64,000 bases of DNA from Pseudomonas sp. sp1636 (GCF_030376615.1 NZ_JARRAB010000009.1:116123-180122), one strand, 5' to 3'. Positions 37,298 to 47,229 are shown, counted from the first letter of the stretch. Notes: generated by a model not told the origin, from the sequence alone. Numbers and translations are program-made.

Positions 37298-38062
37298 ATG
37301 AACGCCCAACTTCCTGCTTTCGATACCGCGCTGCCCGACTGTGCGATCGAACTGCCACATGCCGAGCGGTTGAGCGCGGCAGAACGATCGGCTCAACTGG
37401 CTGCGGCAGAAGAAATCCGTCGCTGTCAGCGAGCCTTGAGCAAGGCCGGTCTCAATGTGGTCGGCGAATTGCTCAAGGGCCATGACGGCTTCTACGAGAT
37501 GAATCATTACCCCGATAGCGACGTGTACGACAGTGACAGCCATGCGCAGTACTACTACCACGCTCACCGTGAAGGCGGCCTGGAACATGGCCATTTCCAT
37601 ACGTTCATCCGTGGTCAGGGCATCCCCGGTTCGTTGCAACCGCTGTCGGCGCCAGCGGGGAGTGAACCCTGGCCGAGCGGCGACGAGGCCATCGCCCATC
37701 TGATTGCCGTGTCCATGGATGCCTGGGGCCAGCCGATTGGACTGTTCGCCTGCAATCGCTGGGTGACGGGCGAGACCTGGTATCCCGCCGCAGCGGTGAA
37801 ACAGCTGCTGCCGACGTTTTGCATCGACCATGCCCATCCATCCTGGCCAGCCAATCTGTGGCTGACTGCACTGTTGCAGCTATTCCGCCCCCATATCCAG
37901 GCGCTGATCGAGCATCGCGATCAGGTGGTTGCGGCTTGGCAGGCGGCCCATCCAGGTGAGGATGTGTTCGAAGATCGTACGCTGGAGATCACCGGCTATT
38001 TACCCATTTCCGTCGACAGCTGGGTTCAGGCCCTGAACCAGGCCCAAGGCGTTCAGCCCTGA
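37298..38062 (+). CDS. Histidine-rich conserved protein (DUF6969-like), function unknown
   Basis: The 254-residue cytoplasmic protein has no signal peptide. A central aromatic/histidine segment (SHAQYYYHAHREGG then LEHGHFHTFIRGQG, about residues 83-110) could bind metal. Later parts include HLIAVSMDAWGQPIGLFACNRW. I believe it belongs to DUF6969 but cannot check. It lies 60 bases after the NPCAAK-cytochrome gene, so it probably serves that system, perhaps in maturation or metal handling (inference). Confidence 0.7.
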   Translation: MNAQLPAFDTALPDCAIELPHAERLSAAERSAQLAAAEEIRRCQRALSKAGLNVVGELLKGHDGFYEMNHYPDSDVYDSDSHAQYYYHAHREGGLEHGHFHTFIRGQGIPGSLQPLSAPAGSEPWPSGDEAIAHLIAVSMDAWGQPIGLFACNRWVTGETWYPAAAVKQLLPTFCIDHAHPSWPANLWLTALLQLFRPHIQALIEHRDQVVAAWQAAHPGEDVFEDRTLEITGYLPISVDSWVQALNQAQGVQP

Positions 38063-38091
38063 CCCGGCATTGATTGTTAGGTGAGCATGCG

Positions 38092-38562
38092 ATGAATATT
38101 CTGTTTCTCTGTACCGCCAATAGTTGCCGCAGCATCCTCGCCGAGGCCATCTTCAACCATCTGGCCCCAGCACATATGCACGCCTACAGCGCGGGGAGCA
38201 ACCCGTGTGGCTGGGTTCATCCGCAAAGCCTGAGGGCGCTACAGCGCGCCGGCATCGCGATCGATGGACTGCACAGCAAGTCCCAGGCAGAGCATCGGCA
38301 GTTGCAGCCGGATCTGCTCATCAGCCTGTGCGACAACGCCGCCGCCGAACCTTGTCCGACCTTCTTTGGTAGTGCGTTGAGAGCGCACTGGGGGTTGCCC
38401 GACCCGGCAACCGAAGGCGGCACTCAGGCGGACATCGATGCGGTGTTCGATGCGGCAGTGGCGAGCATCGTGTATCGGGTCGACAAGTTTCTCGCCTTGC
38501 CGCTGTCTTACCTGAGTTCGCAGGAACTCGAGGCGGCGCTGGTATCTATCGGCCGCAGCTGA
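38092..38562 (+). CDS. Low-molecular-weight phosphatase/arsenate reductase-like protein
   Basis: The 156-residue protein has the LMW-PTP loop LFLCTANSCRSILAEAIF (Cys-x5-Arg-Ser, residues 7-15) and the general-acid region LPDPATEGG. It resembles thioredoxin-type ArsC arsenate reductases, with further cysteines in LISLCDNAAAEPC that could relay the disulfide. It would reduce arsenate to arsenite, feeding ArsM, or be a phosphatase. ATG 38092 follows TTAGGTGAGC. It is the third gene of the cytochrome/NPCAAK operon. Confidence 0.85.
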   Translation: MNILFLCTANSCRSILAEAIFNHLAPAHMHAYSAGSNPCGWVHPQSLRALQRAGIAIDGLHSKSQAEHRQLQPDLLISLCDNAAAEPCPTFFGSALRAHWGLPDPATEGGTQADIDAVFDAAVASIVYRVDKFLALPLSYLSSQELEAALVSIGRS

Positions 38563-38705
38563 GCGCTTGTGAAAGGCTATGTGTGAAGGCATTCGATATT
38601 TGCACTGCTGCGCATCGAGCCAAGAACGTTTCCAGTCGGGGGCTTGGTGTTGAGGTACGACTGATTGTCCACATATGACGGCTACATTTTTCGAGGAGGA
38701 CGAAC

Positions 38706-38945
38706 ATGCTGACCTGCCGAGAAATGGCACAGTTAGGCTCGGATGTTATCGATAAGCAACTGAGCCTTGGAAAACGCATCGCTGCCTATGTGCATCTGCG
38801 CCAATGCAAAAACTGCCGCACCTACATCAAACAATTGGCTCTGACGTCGGCCGTCTTGCAGGCGTTAGCGGTGCCGCCGAACAGTACAGAGATAGAGGCC
38901 ACGCTTGGTCATATCCAGCACGCTATCGAGAAGCGCTCGGGTTAA
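38706..38945 (+). CDS. Orphan anti-sigma-like zinc protein (paralogue of 34,587-34,814)
   Basis: The 79-residue protein MLTCREMAQLGSDVIDKQLS has the ZAS motif HLRQCKNC (about residues 31-38) and aligns along its length with the anti-sigma factor at 34,587 (shared MLTCREM, LGSD, TYIKQL-type segment and VLQ). No sigma gene accompanies it, and I see no TGTAACAAA box upstream. It may bind the same ECF sigma factor as a second sensor, or one encoded elsewhere. GAGGAGGA precedes ATG 38706. Confidence 0.8.
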   Translation: MLTCREMAQLGSDVIDKQLSLGKRIAAYVHLRQCKNCRTYIKQLALTSAVLQALAVPPNSTEIEATLGHIQHAIEKRSG

Positions 38946-39077
38946 GTCGAGGCATGGATTACCTGTTGATTGATTGCGAGTTCAAGCCTGGCCTCAGCTA
39001 CGCATTAACTCGGGATCGATCCGGCTTGATCGGTGTAGGTCAAGTGCTTCTGTAGGGTCTAGCCGCATGACTCGAGG

Positions 39078-39103
39078 TGTAACAACCGCTTCAAGTGCGT
39101 ATC
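39078..39103 (+). promoter_or_regulatory. ECF-type promoter motif upstream of DUF2790 gene
   Basis: TGTAACAAC, 11 bp, CGTATC, 41 bases before the ATG at 39,144. Confidence 0.68.
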
Positions 39104-39143
39104 AAATTCATGCAAGTCAAATTCCCTTTTGGAGGATGACGTC

Positions 39144-39452
39144 ATGAAAAGCACAATCCGGATTGCCGGCCTGTTCGCCGCGATAACCCTGGTCAGTGCT
39201 GGAGGGTTGGCACATGCCGGCCAGACTCAACTGATCCAGGATGTGTCGCGTGATGCCCCGTCACGCCTTGAGCAGACCCCGGTTGAGACCTATCACTACG
39301 GGATGAAGTTGGATATCGCGCGGGTTCTGTCCATCAGCGACACCAGCCAGGTATGCGATGTCGTGCCCTCGGTCATGCACTACGAAGACCGTGAGGGCAA
39401 GCTGCGGGCTTTGGAATATCTGATTCACGGCGGTGGTTGTTTAGACAATTGA
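39144..39452 (+). CDS. Small exported DUF2790 protein
   Basis: The 102-residue protein has a signal peptide (LFAAITLVSAGGLAHA). The DUF2790 core contains YHYGMKLDIARVLSISD, CDVVPSVMHYEDREGKLRAL and EYLIHGGGC, with two cysteines likely paired in the periplasm. Such proteins are numerous in Pseudomonas and often respond to copper or other metals; their function is unknown. ATG 39144 has TTTGGAGGA upstream, the same leader type as the two small exported paralogues. Confidence 0.85.
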   Translation: MKSTIRIAGLFAAITLVSAGGLAHAGQTQLIQDVSRDAPSRLEQTPVETYHYGMKLDIARVLSISDTSQVCDVVPSVMHYEDREGKLRALEYLIHGGGCLDN

Positions 39453-39589
39453 GCCTGCCAACAGAAGGCAGTAGCCGGCAGAGAAGGGCATTCCAGGGGC
39501 CGTCGATCGGCAGCGGGTATTCGTGGGGGCTCATCGACAGCCCGCTCGACAGCTGGCCAGTGGGCTCGGGGGCGGCGCGTGGCCCCTCA
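39453..39589. other. Short intergenic stretch between DUF2790 and merR
   Basis: No gene or repeat seen; convergent genes end on either side. Confidence 0.5.
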
Positions 39590-40030
39590 TCAGCCAATGT
39601 CAGCGCCGCTGGCGGCGAGAGCCGTTGTGCCTTGTAACGAGGCGATCAGCGGGCAGCAGACCTTGCCCTTGCCGGCTTGGCAGGCGCTCACAAGTTGGGA
39701 CAAAGCGGACTCTATCCGCGTCAGGTCGGCCAGCTTGGCTCGTACGTCCTGCAGCCTGTACTCGGCCAGGTGGCTGGCCTCCGCGCAGTGAGTGCCATCT
39801 TCAAGGCGTAGCAGTTCGGCGATCTCGTCCAGGCTGAAGCCCAGGCGCTGGGCCGTTTTCACGAAGCTCAGCCGCGCCACGTCCGCCTGTCCGTAGCGGC
39901 GGATACCGCCCTGGGGGCGCTGCGGCTCCGCCAACAGCCCCTTGCGTTGATAGAAACGGATGGTTTCCACGTTAACCCCGGCGGCCTTGGCGAAGGCACC
40001 GATGGTCAGGCTCTCTGGTTTGCTGTGCAT
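39590..40030 (-). CDS. merR: Mercury-responsive regulator MerR
   Basis: The 146-residue MerR-family activator has an N-terminal winged helix ([20 protein letters not shown]) and a long dimerisation helix. The three mercury ligands are cysteines in [18 protein letters not shown] and KVCCPLI (about residues 82, 117 and 126). It twists the merT promoter on binding Hg(II). The C-terminus is slightly extended after the last ligand loop. It is divergent from merTPFA with the operator between. Confidence 0.95.
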   Translation of the reverse strand: MHSKPESLTIGAFAKAAGVNVETIRFYQRKGLLAEPQRPQGGIRRYGQADVARLSFVKTAQRLGFSLDEIAELLRLEDGTHCAEASHLAEYRLQDVRAKLADLTRIESALSQLVSACQAGKGKVCCPLIASLQGTTALAASGADIG

Positions 40031-40035
40031 AGCGC

Positions 40036-40066
40036 TTGAGTCCGTACATGACTACGGAAGTAACCT
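40036..40066 (+). promoter_or_regulatory. mer operator and merT promoter
   Basis: -35 TTGAGT and -10 TAACCT are separated by 19 bp, the overlong spacing typical of MerR promoters. The spacer holds the dyad TCCGTAC/CTACGGA. Confidence 0.9.
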
Positions 40067-40101
40067 TAGGTCATCGCTCGAATAATCGGAAGGAGAAAAG
40101 C

Positions 40102-40452
40102 ATGTCTGAGCCGTCAAACGGACGCGCCCCACTGGTCGCGGGAGGACTGGCTGCGATGCTTGCCTCGACTTGCTGCCTGGGGCCGCTGCTGTTGATCACG
40201 CTGGGGTTCAGCGGGGCCTGGATCGGCAACTTGACCGTGCTGGAACCTTATCGGCCGCTCTTTATCGGCGCAGCGCTGGTCGCACTGTTCTTCGCCTGGC
40301 GACGGATCTTTCGACCGGCAGCCGTCTGCAAAACGGGGGAGGTCTGCGCGATTCCACAGGTGCGTACCACCTACAAGTTGCTGTTCTGGGTGGTGACGGC
40401 CTTGGTGCTGGTCGCCCTCGGCTTCCCGTACATCCTGCCCTTGTTCTACTGA
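40102..40452 (+). CDS. merT: Mercuric ion inner-membrane transporter MerT
   Basis: The 116-residue protein has three membrane helices. The first carries the vicinal cysteine pair in LASTCCLGPLLLITLG (about residues 24-25), and a second pair is in the cytoplasmic loop CKTGEVCAIP. It passes Hg(II) from MerP to cytoplasmic MerA. ATG 40102 follows AAGGAGAAAAG. merP follows after 12 bases. Confidence 0.95.
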   Translation: MSEPSNGRAPLVAGGLAAMLASTCCLGPLLLITLGFSGAWIGNLTVLEPYRPLFIGAALVALFFAWRRIFRPAAVCKTGEVCAIPQVRTTYKLLFWVVTALVLVALGFPYILPLFY

Positions 40453-40464
40453 TCGGAGTTCGCG

Positions 40465-40809
40465 ATGAAAAAAATGTCCGGAACAAATTCTCGCGTCAGC
40501 CACGCAGGGGTAAGGCGCATGGATGCGCCTTACAAAAAACTGCTCGCAACCGTAGCCCTCACCACCCTCATAGCTGCGCCTACCTGGGCGGCCACGCAGA
40601 CCGTCACCCTGGCGGTGCCCGGCATGACCTGCGCCGCTTGCCCGTTCACGGTGAAGAAGGCGCTGACCAAGGTCGAAGGGGTGTCCAAGGCCGAGGTGAG
40701 TTATGCGAACCGCGAAGCAATAGTCACCTTCGATGACACCAAGACCAACCTAGATGCCCTCACCAAAGCCACCGAGAACGCGGGCTATCCCGCGTCGATC
40801 AAGGAGTGA
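40465..40809 (+). CDS. merP: Periplasmic mercury-binding protein MerP, N-terminally extended
   Basis: The HMA-domain protein has the metal site GMTCAACPFTVKKAL (Cys-x2-Cys) after a signal peptide (LLATVALTTLIAAPTWA). The open frame from 40,465 gives 114 residues, about 20 more than usual MerP. The extra N-terminal part contains a perfect DNA palindrome at 40,510-40,533. Translation could start at ATG 40465, which has a ribosome site (GATCGGAG), or at ATG 40519 inside the palindrome. It captures Hg(II) and hands it to MerT. Confidence 0.92.
   Translation: MKKMSGTNSRVSHAGVRRMDAPYKKLLATVALTTLIAAPTWAATQTVTLAVPGMTCAACPFTVKKALTKVEGVSKAEVSYANREAIVTFDDTKTNLDALTKATENAGYPASIKE
40510..40533. repeat. 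Perfect palindrome in the 5' end of merP
   Basis: GTAAGGCGCA, TGGA, TGCGCCTTAC: 10-bp perfect arms and a 4-base loop. It resembles short palindromic elements common between Pseudomonas genes and overlaps the inner ATG. Confidence 0.8.
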
Positions 40810-40811
40810 CG

Positions 40812-42736
<1,925 letters not shown>

Positions 42737-42845
42737 GGGATAGCAGACCGGCCGGCGCAATCATCAACTCGGCAGCCGGGCCATTGGTTGCCATCTTGAT
42801 TGGCGTGCGCGGATAAGCCGGCTGTACTCCAAGGAGGCAATGGAC

Positions 42846-43460
42846 TTATGCCGCAGTGCTTCTCTGCGCATAGTGATCCAACAGGGCGGTCATATCCTCG
42901 GCAAGTTCGAGTACGTGCCGGGCGGGCGTCTGGCGCTGGGCAAAGGCGCGCAAACCAATGATTTGGGCCTGAAGCAGGCGTGCCAGTCGGGGGCAATCAA
43001 TATCTGGGCTTAGCTCGCCGCGCTGCTGCGCGCGCTCAAGTACGGCGCTCAGATTATGCTCGACGGCATCGAGCAGCGTGTTGACCTTGAGTTGCAGTTG
43101 CGGCTCCTGATCGCCGACTTCCAGCAGGGTTTTGACGATCATGCAGGCTCGGGCAGGGGGTGCGTTGGTCGCCGTGCACGCGCAGGCTAGCGACTGGAAA
43201 TAGGCTTTAAGGGCTTCCAATACAGACGAATGTGTATCGAGCAGGCGCTGCAATTCTTCGCCCATGTAGCCTGCGTACAGATCCAGAGCCTCGGCGAACA
43301 AGCCGCTCTTGCTGCCAAAGGTGGCATAGAGACTGCCAGGGCGCATGTCCAGCGCCTGCTCGATATGTTTCAGCGATGAGGCGAAATAACCGCGTTCCCA
43401 GAACAGAGCGACAGCCCTGTTCAGTGCCGTGTGACGATCATATTTAGCAACTCTGGGCAT
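42846..43460 (-). CDS. TetR/AcrR-family regulator
   Basis: The 204-residue protein has an N-terminal helix-turn-helix (ALNRAVALFWERGYFASSLK then HIEQALDMRPGSLYATFGSK, residues 12-51) and an all-helical ligand domain with several cysteines (LACACTATNAPPARACMIV). It is divergent from the carboxymuconolactone-decarboxylase-like gene. The region between contains three copies of a TTGAGNNATCGCTCAA-like dyad, so it most likely represses both genes and is released by a reactive ligand. Confidence 0.9.
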   Translation of the reverse strand: MPRVAKYDRHTALNRAVALFWERGYFASSLKHIEQALDMRPGSLYATFGSKSGLFAEALDLYAGYMGEELQRLLDTHSSVLEALKAYFQSLACACTATNAPPARACMIVKTLLEVGDQEPQLQLKVNTLLDAVEHNLSAVLERAQQRGELSPDIDCPRLARLLQAQIIGLRAFAQRQTPARHVLELAEDMTALLDHYAQRSTAA

Positions 43461-43559
43461 GGGTTTCTCGCTCGCATCGGCGGGTAGGGTAACTGCTAAA
43501 GATTCAACCTGAGTGTTTGTGAAAAGCGGCCCGTGACGACGCTCGATATTTTCATGGTT

Positions 43560-43638
43560 TTGAGTGGTTGCTCAATTATAACTTGAGTGATCGCTCAAAT
43601 ATAGCTAGCCTGGTTGCCATTGTTGAGCAATCGCTCAA
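43560..43638. promoter_or_regulatory. Three operator-like dyads for the TetR regulator
   Basis: TTGAGTGGTTGCTCAA (43,560), TTGAGTGATCGCTCAA (43,583) and TTGAGCAATCGCTCAA (43,623) are 16-bp near-palindromes in the divergent region. Confidence 0.8.
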
Positions 43639-43658
43639 TACACGTAGAGGTGATTTTC

Positions 43659-44216
43659 ATGAAGAGTTTCAAACTGCATGACCAGTCTTCAGCGCCACAA
43701 GCAGCCAAGCCATTGCTGGAGGACTCCATGAAAAGCTTTGGCATGATCCCGGGCTTGCATGCCGTAATGGCTGAGGCGCCTGGCGTGCTGGACGCGTACA
43801 AGAAATTGCATGCGCTATTTCTCGACAGCAGTTTTGACGCCGATGAAAAAACCGTGGTGTGGCAGAGCATCAACGTCGAACACGGCTGTCATTACTGTGT
43901 GCCGGCACATACCGGTATCGCCAAGGCGATGCAGGTGGCGGACGATGTGAACAATGCATTGCGCGACGAAACGCCGTTACCCAACGAGCGACTGGAAGCC
44001 TTGCGCAGCTTTACCCTGGCAGTGGTTCGCAACCGTGGTGAAGTCGCAGGCGCAGACCTGCAAGCCTTTTATGCTGCCGGCTATGAGCAGCGTCATGTAC
44101 TGGAAGTGATCCTTGGTCTATCCCAGAAAATCATGAGCAATTACATCAACCACATTGCCAAGACACCGGTTGATAAGCCCTTCATGAAGTTTGAATGGCA
44201 GAAAGTGCAAAAATAG
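43659..44216 (+). CDS. Carboxymuconolactone decarboxylase/AhpD-like protein
   Basis: The 185-residue all-helical protein has the AhpD-type redox motif HGCHYCVPAHTG (Cys-x2-Cys-x3-His, about residues 73-84). AhpD proteins relay electrons to peroxiredoxins; many single-domain relatives are of unknown activity. A second family member with the same gene neighbourhood logic is at 50,315. ATG 43659 follows the AGAGGTG site, directly behind the third TetR operator copy. Confidence 0.9.
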   Translation: MKSFKLHDQSSAPQAAKPLLEDSMKSFGMIPGLHAVMAEAPGVLDAYKKLHALFLDSSFDADEKTVVWQSINVEHGCHYCVPAHTGIAKAMQVADDVNNALRDETPLPNERLEALRSFTLAVVRNRGEVAGADLQAFYAAGYEQRHVLEVILGLSQKIMSNYINHIAKTPVDKPFMKFEWQKVQK

Positions 44217-44467
44217 ACCTGGGTTGAGTTCATGCTATGAATTCATGGCAGCGACACTGCCAAGGTGATGTTGCTTCGGGCTGGGCGAGATAGTGCTGAT
44301 GACCAGAGAGGGGCGTTAATAGCTTCCCAGCACCTGTGCCCAGAGCTTGTGAACATATCAATCAGCGTCGCGAGACGGTCGCAGTAGGCGGGAGCTTTTC
44401 ACAATCTATCAGCGCTGCCTGGCGCGACGGGCGCTAGCTTGCCAGGCCGACACAAGGAGTTCGATCG
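44217..44467. other. Intergenic region before the HMA/NHL operon
   Basis: About 250 bases without a gene. I see no TGTAACAAA motif and no clear operator. Confidence 0.45.
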
Positions 44468-44959
44468 ATGACGACAGGCACAGGAACGCGGCGTCTCTGG
44501 CATGAAGATCCGCACGTCTGGCGCGTGGTCTTGGTGCGCTATCTGGTCGTCTTCGCGCCCCTCAACCTGCTCTGGGAACTCGCCCAGTTGCCGCTCTATA
44601 CCCTGTGGACGCAGGCGTCGCCTGCATCCATCGTCTACGCCGTCATCCACTGCACGCTGGGGGACATGCTGATTGGTGTCCTGGCCCTGCTCGTCGCGCT
44701 GCTCGTCACTCGTGCCGGCCCGCTCGAGCGCTGGCGCTGGGGACGGGTAGGGGCCGTCGCAGTCGGTTTCGGTCTCGCGTATACAGTGTTCAGCGAGTGG
44801 TTCAACACGGCGGTGCGGATGAGTTGGGCCTATTCCGAATGGATGCCGCTGACGCCGATCATTGCCCTCGGCGTCTCGCCGCTGCTGCAATGGCTGCTGC
44901 TGCCAACAGTCGCACTGGCCTGGGCCCGGGCTGCTGCGCGCAAGGCAAACCAGATTTGA
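44468..44959 (+). CDS. Four- or five-helix membrane protein, function unknown
   Basis: The 163-residue protein has hydrophobic helices around VLVRYLVVFAPLNLLWELAQ, IVYAVIHCTLGDMLIGVLAL, VGAVAVGFGLAYTVFSEWF and LTPIIALGVSPLLQWLLLPT. I do not recognise the family. AAGGAGTTCGATCG precedes ATG 44468. It is the first gene of a four-gene rightward operon with a periplasmic HMA protein, an outer-membrane protein and an NHL protein, which suggests envelope metal handling. Confidence 0.75.
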   Translation: MTTGTGTRRLWHEDPHVWRVVLVRYLVVFAPLNLLWELAQLPLYTLWTQASPASIVYAVIHCTLGDMLIGVLALLVALLVTRAGPLERWRWGRVGAVAVGFGLAYTVFSEWFNTAVRMSWAYSEWMPLTPIIALGVSPLLQWLLLPTVALAWARAAARKANQI

Positions 44960-45021
44960 CCCAGGCGTTCCAGGGTCATCTTCACCCGATTCCTCAGAAC
45001 CGAGACGAATGGGAGCTGCCA

Positions 45022-45339
45022 ATGAAATTCATCCGCTACATCTCAACGCTGGGCATGGCAGTAAGTCTGCTTATGGCCACGGCGGCCGCGCTTGCCGCCG
45101 GCCCCAGCTACCGTCTCGCGGTCGACGGGCTGGCCTGCCCTTTCTGCGCCTATGGCATCGAGAAGAAGCTGAGCGCCCTCGTCGGCGTCGAACGCCTTGA
45201 GACCAATATCGAGGACGGCAGTGTGATCGTCACCATGCAGGATGGCGCGATCCTCGATGAAGCTGCGGTGCAGAAGGCAGTAAAAGCCGCCGGCTTCAGC
45301 CTGCGCACCTTCGAACAGGTTGCGCCAGAGGGGCAATGA
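45022..45339 (+). CDS. Periplasmic heavy-metal-associated (HMA) domain protein
   Basis: The 105-residue protein has a signal peptide (GMAVSLLMATAAALAAG). One HMA fold follows with LACPFCAYGIEKKLSALVGV, giving Cys-Pro-Phe-Cys (about residues 39-42) in place of the usual GMTCxxC. This looks like a MerP relative with a variant metal loop. One base separates its stop from the next start. Mercury or copper binding is plausible but not shown. Confidence 0.88.
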   Translation: MKFIRYISTLGMAVSLLMATAAALAAGPSYRLAVDGLACPFCAYGIEKKLSALVGVERLETNIEDGSVIVTMQDGAILDEAAVQKAVKAAGFSLRTFEQVAPEGQ

Positions 45340-45340
45340 C

Positions 45341-46234
45341 ATGCAGACAGTGCTGAAACTGGCCATGGCCAGCTTATGCCTGACGCCCGCCGCCGCGTGG
45401 AGCGCGCCTATCACCTTCAACACGGCGCTGCCGGTACATGAAGGCGGCTACGTGTGGCGCGAGCAGTTGGTCTTCATGCAAAGCGCCGGCGACCCCACCC
45501 CTGCCAGACGCGACATGCAGGTGACGGGGCTGGTGTCGGTGCTGGGCTATGGCGTAACCGGCGACTTCGCGCTGTTCGGCATGCTGCCCTGGTTCGACAA
45601 GCGCCTGGACATGCGCATGGGCGGGCAGGATCTCAGCCGAAGCAAGTCCGCTATGGGCGATCTCACCGTGCTGGGCCGCTACACCGCCTACCAGTACGAC
45701 GCGCCGGGACAGACCTTGCGCATCGCGCCGTTCCTCGGGGTGAAGGCGCCGACCGGCGAGGATAACGCTCGGGACGGTTTTGGCCGTCTGCCGCCGGCAC
45801 TGCAGCCGGGTTCCGGTTCCTGGGATGCGCTCGGCGGTGCGGTGCTCACCTATCAGACCCTAGACTTTCAAATCGACAGCCAGGTGAGTTACCAGGCCAA
45901 CGGCGAAGCCAACGGCTTTCAGGCCGGCAACCGTTGGCAGGTCGACGGCTCGCTGCAGTACCGCCTGCTGCCACGTCGCCTGGGTGCCGGCGTTCCGGCT
46001 TTCCTCTATGGCGTGCTCGAAGCCAACCTGCTGCACGCGGACAAGGATCGCAGCGGCGGGAGCGCCGATGCGAATTCGGGAGGCACCACGCTGTTCATCA
46101 CCCCCGGACTGCAATACGTGACAAAAAAATGGATCCTCGAGGCCGGCGTGCAGATCCCCGTGCATCAGCAACTCAACGGCAGCGCGCTGGAGACCGACTA
46201 CCGGCTCACCGCCGGCTTTCGCGTCAACTTCTAA
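45341..46234 (+). CDS. Outer-membrane beta-barrel/transporter-like protein
   Basis: The 297-residue protein has a signal peptide (LKLAMASLCLTPAAAWSA). Alternating beta strands such as RIAPFLGVKAPTGEDN and TLFITPGLQYVTKKWILEAG lead to a C-terminal phenylalanine (FRVNF), as outer-membrane barrels have. It resembles the MetA-pathway/transporter-type barrels often found in metal-resistance clusters. Substrate unknown. It follows the HMA gene by 1 base and precedes the NHL gene by 11. Confidence 0.82.
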   Translation: MQTVLKLAMASLCLTPAAAWSAPITFNTALPVHEGGYVWREQLVFMQSAGDPTPARRDMQVTGLVSVLGYGVTGDFALFGMLPWFDKRLDMRMGGQDLSRSKSAMGDLTVLGRYTAYQYDAPGQTLRIAPFLGVKAPTGEDNARDGFGRLPPALQPGSGSWDALGGAVLTYQTLDFQIDSQVSYQANGEANGFQAGNRWQVDGSLQYRLLPRRLGAGVPAFLYGVLEANLLHADKDRSGGSADANSGGTTLFITPGLQYVTKKWILEAGVQIPVHQQLNGSALETDYRLTAGFRVNF

Positions 46235-46245
46235 GGGGCGCCGCC

Positions 46246-47229
46246 ATGCAACGCGCTGCTGTGTTCAAGCTGGGCCGTAATACCATCATCATTCTGGCGT
46301 TCCTCGGCCTGTCCGCCTGGCTGGCCTTCGTGCCCTCGCCCCTGGAGCCGTCCTATGAGTTCGTCGGCGCCTGGGGTGAGCCGGGCAGCGGCCCCGGGCA
46401 GTTCAACGACCCGACCGGCATCGCCGTTGCTGGCGATGAGGTGTTCGTTGCCGATGCACGCAACGGGCGTATCCAGGTCTTCGATTTCGACGGCGACTTC
46501 AAACGCCAGTTCGGTACGCCCGGCAGTGGCGTCGGGCAACTCGGCCGGCCGATGAACCTGACGCTGCACGCCGACGAACTCTATGTGGCCGAATACTTCA
46601 ACGACCGCATCCAGGTGTTCGGCCTGGACGGCACGCCCAGGCGCATCATCGGCCGCACGGGCAGTGGCCCCGGCGAGTTCGATTCTCCCGGCGGCGTGGC
46701 AGTCGCGGTCGATGGCAAACTATGGGTCGCCGACGTCTACAACCAGCGCATTCAGCAACTGGAGGCCGATGGCCGCTTTGTCCGGCAGAAAGGCGCGACC
46801 GGCAAGATCGGCATCGGCGCCGGTGAGTTCAACTACCCCACTGCCGTGTCGATCGGCCCGGAGGGGGCGCTGTACGTTGCTGACGGCTACAACGACCGAA
46901 TACAGCAATTCGACCGCCAAGGAGTGTTCGTGCGCAAATGGGGTGGCCCCTTTGCCATCAACATCTTCGGCCCCTTCAACGGCTGGTTCGCGACCGTGAC
47001 CGGCGTGGCTGTCGATCGACAGGGCAATCTGTTCGCCGCCGACTTCTACAACCATCGGATCCAGAAATTCTCCGCGGACGGCCGCTTTCTCACCAGCTTC
47101 GGCAGCCGGGGTGATGATCCAGGTCAGTTCGAGCATGCCATCGCGGTTGCCGTAGCGGGCGACGGCACGCTGTTCGCGGTCGATTTTGGCAATAGCCGTA
47201 TACACCGGTGGCGGCCGGCAAGGTCTTGA
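46246..47229 (+). CDS. Membrane-anchored NHL-repeat beta-propeller protein
   Basis: The 327-residue protein has an N-terminal anchor (TIIILAFLGLSAWLAFV, residues 13-29) and six NHL repeats forming a propeller in the periplasm. Examples are GPGQFNDPTGIAVAGDEVFV, NGRIQVFDFDG and DGYNDRIQQFDRQG. NHL propellers bind proteins, carbohydrates or metals; no catalytic residues are obvious. It is the last gene of the HMA operon. ATG 46246 has AAGGGGC upstream. Confidence 0.9.
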   Translation: MQRAAVFKLGRNTIIILAFLGLSAWLAFVPSPLEPSYEFVGAWGEPGSGPGQFNDPTGIAVAGDEVFVADARNGRIQVFDFDGDFKRQFGTPGSGVGQLGRPMNLTLHADELYVAEYFNDRIQVFGLDGTPRRIIGRTGSGPGEFDSPGGVAVAVDGKLWVADVYNQRIQQLEADGRFVRQKGATGKIGIGAGEFNYPTAVSIGPEGALYVADGYNDRIQQFDRQGVFVRKWGGPFAINIFGPFNGWFATVTGVAVDRQGNLFAADFYNHRIQKFSADGRFLTSFGSRGDDPGQFEHAIAVAVAGDGTLFAVDFGNSRIHRWRPARS

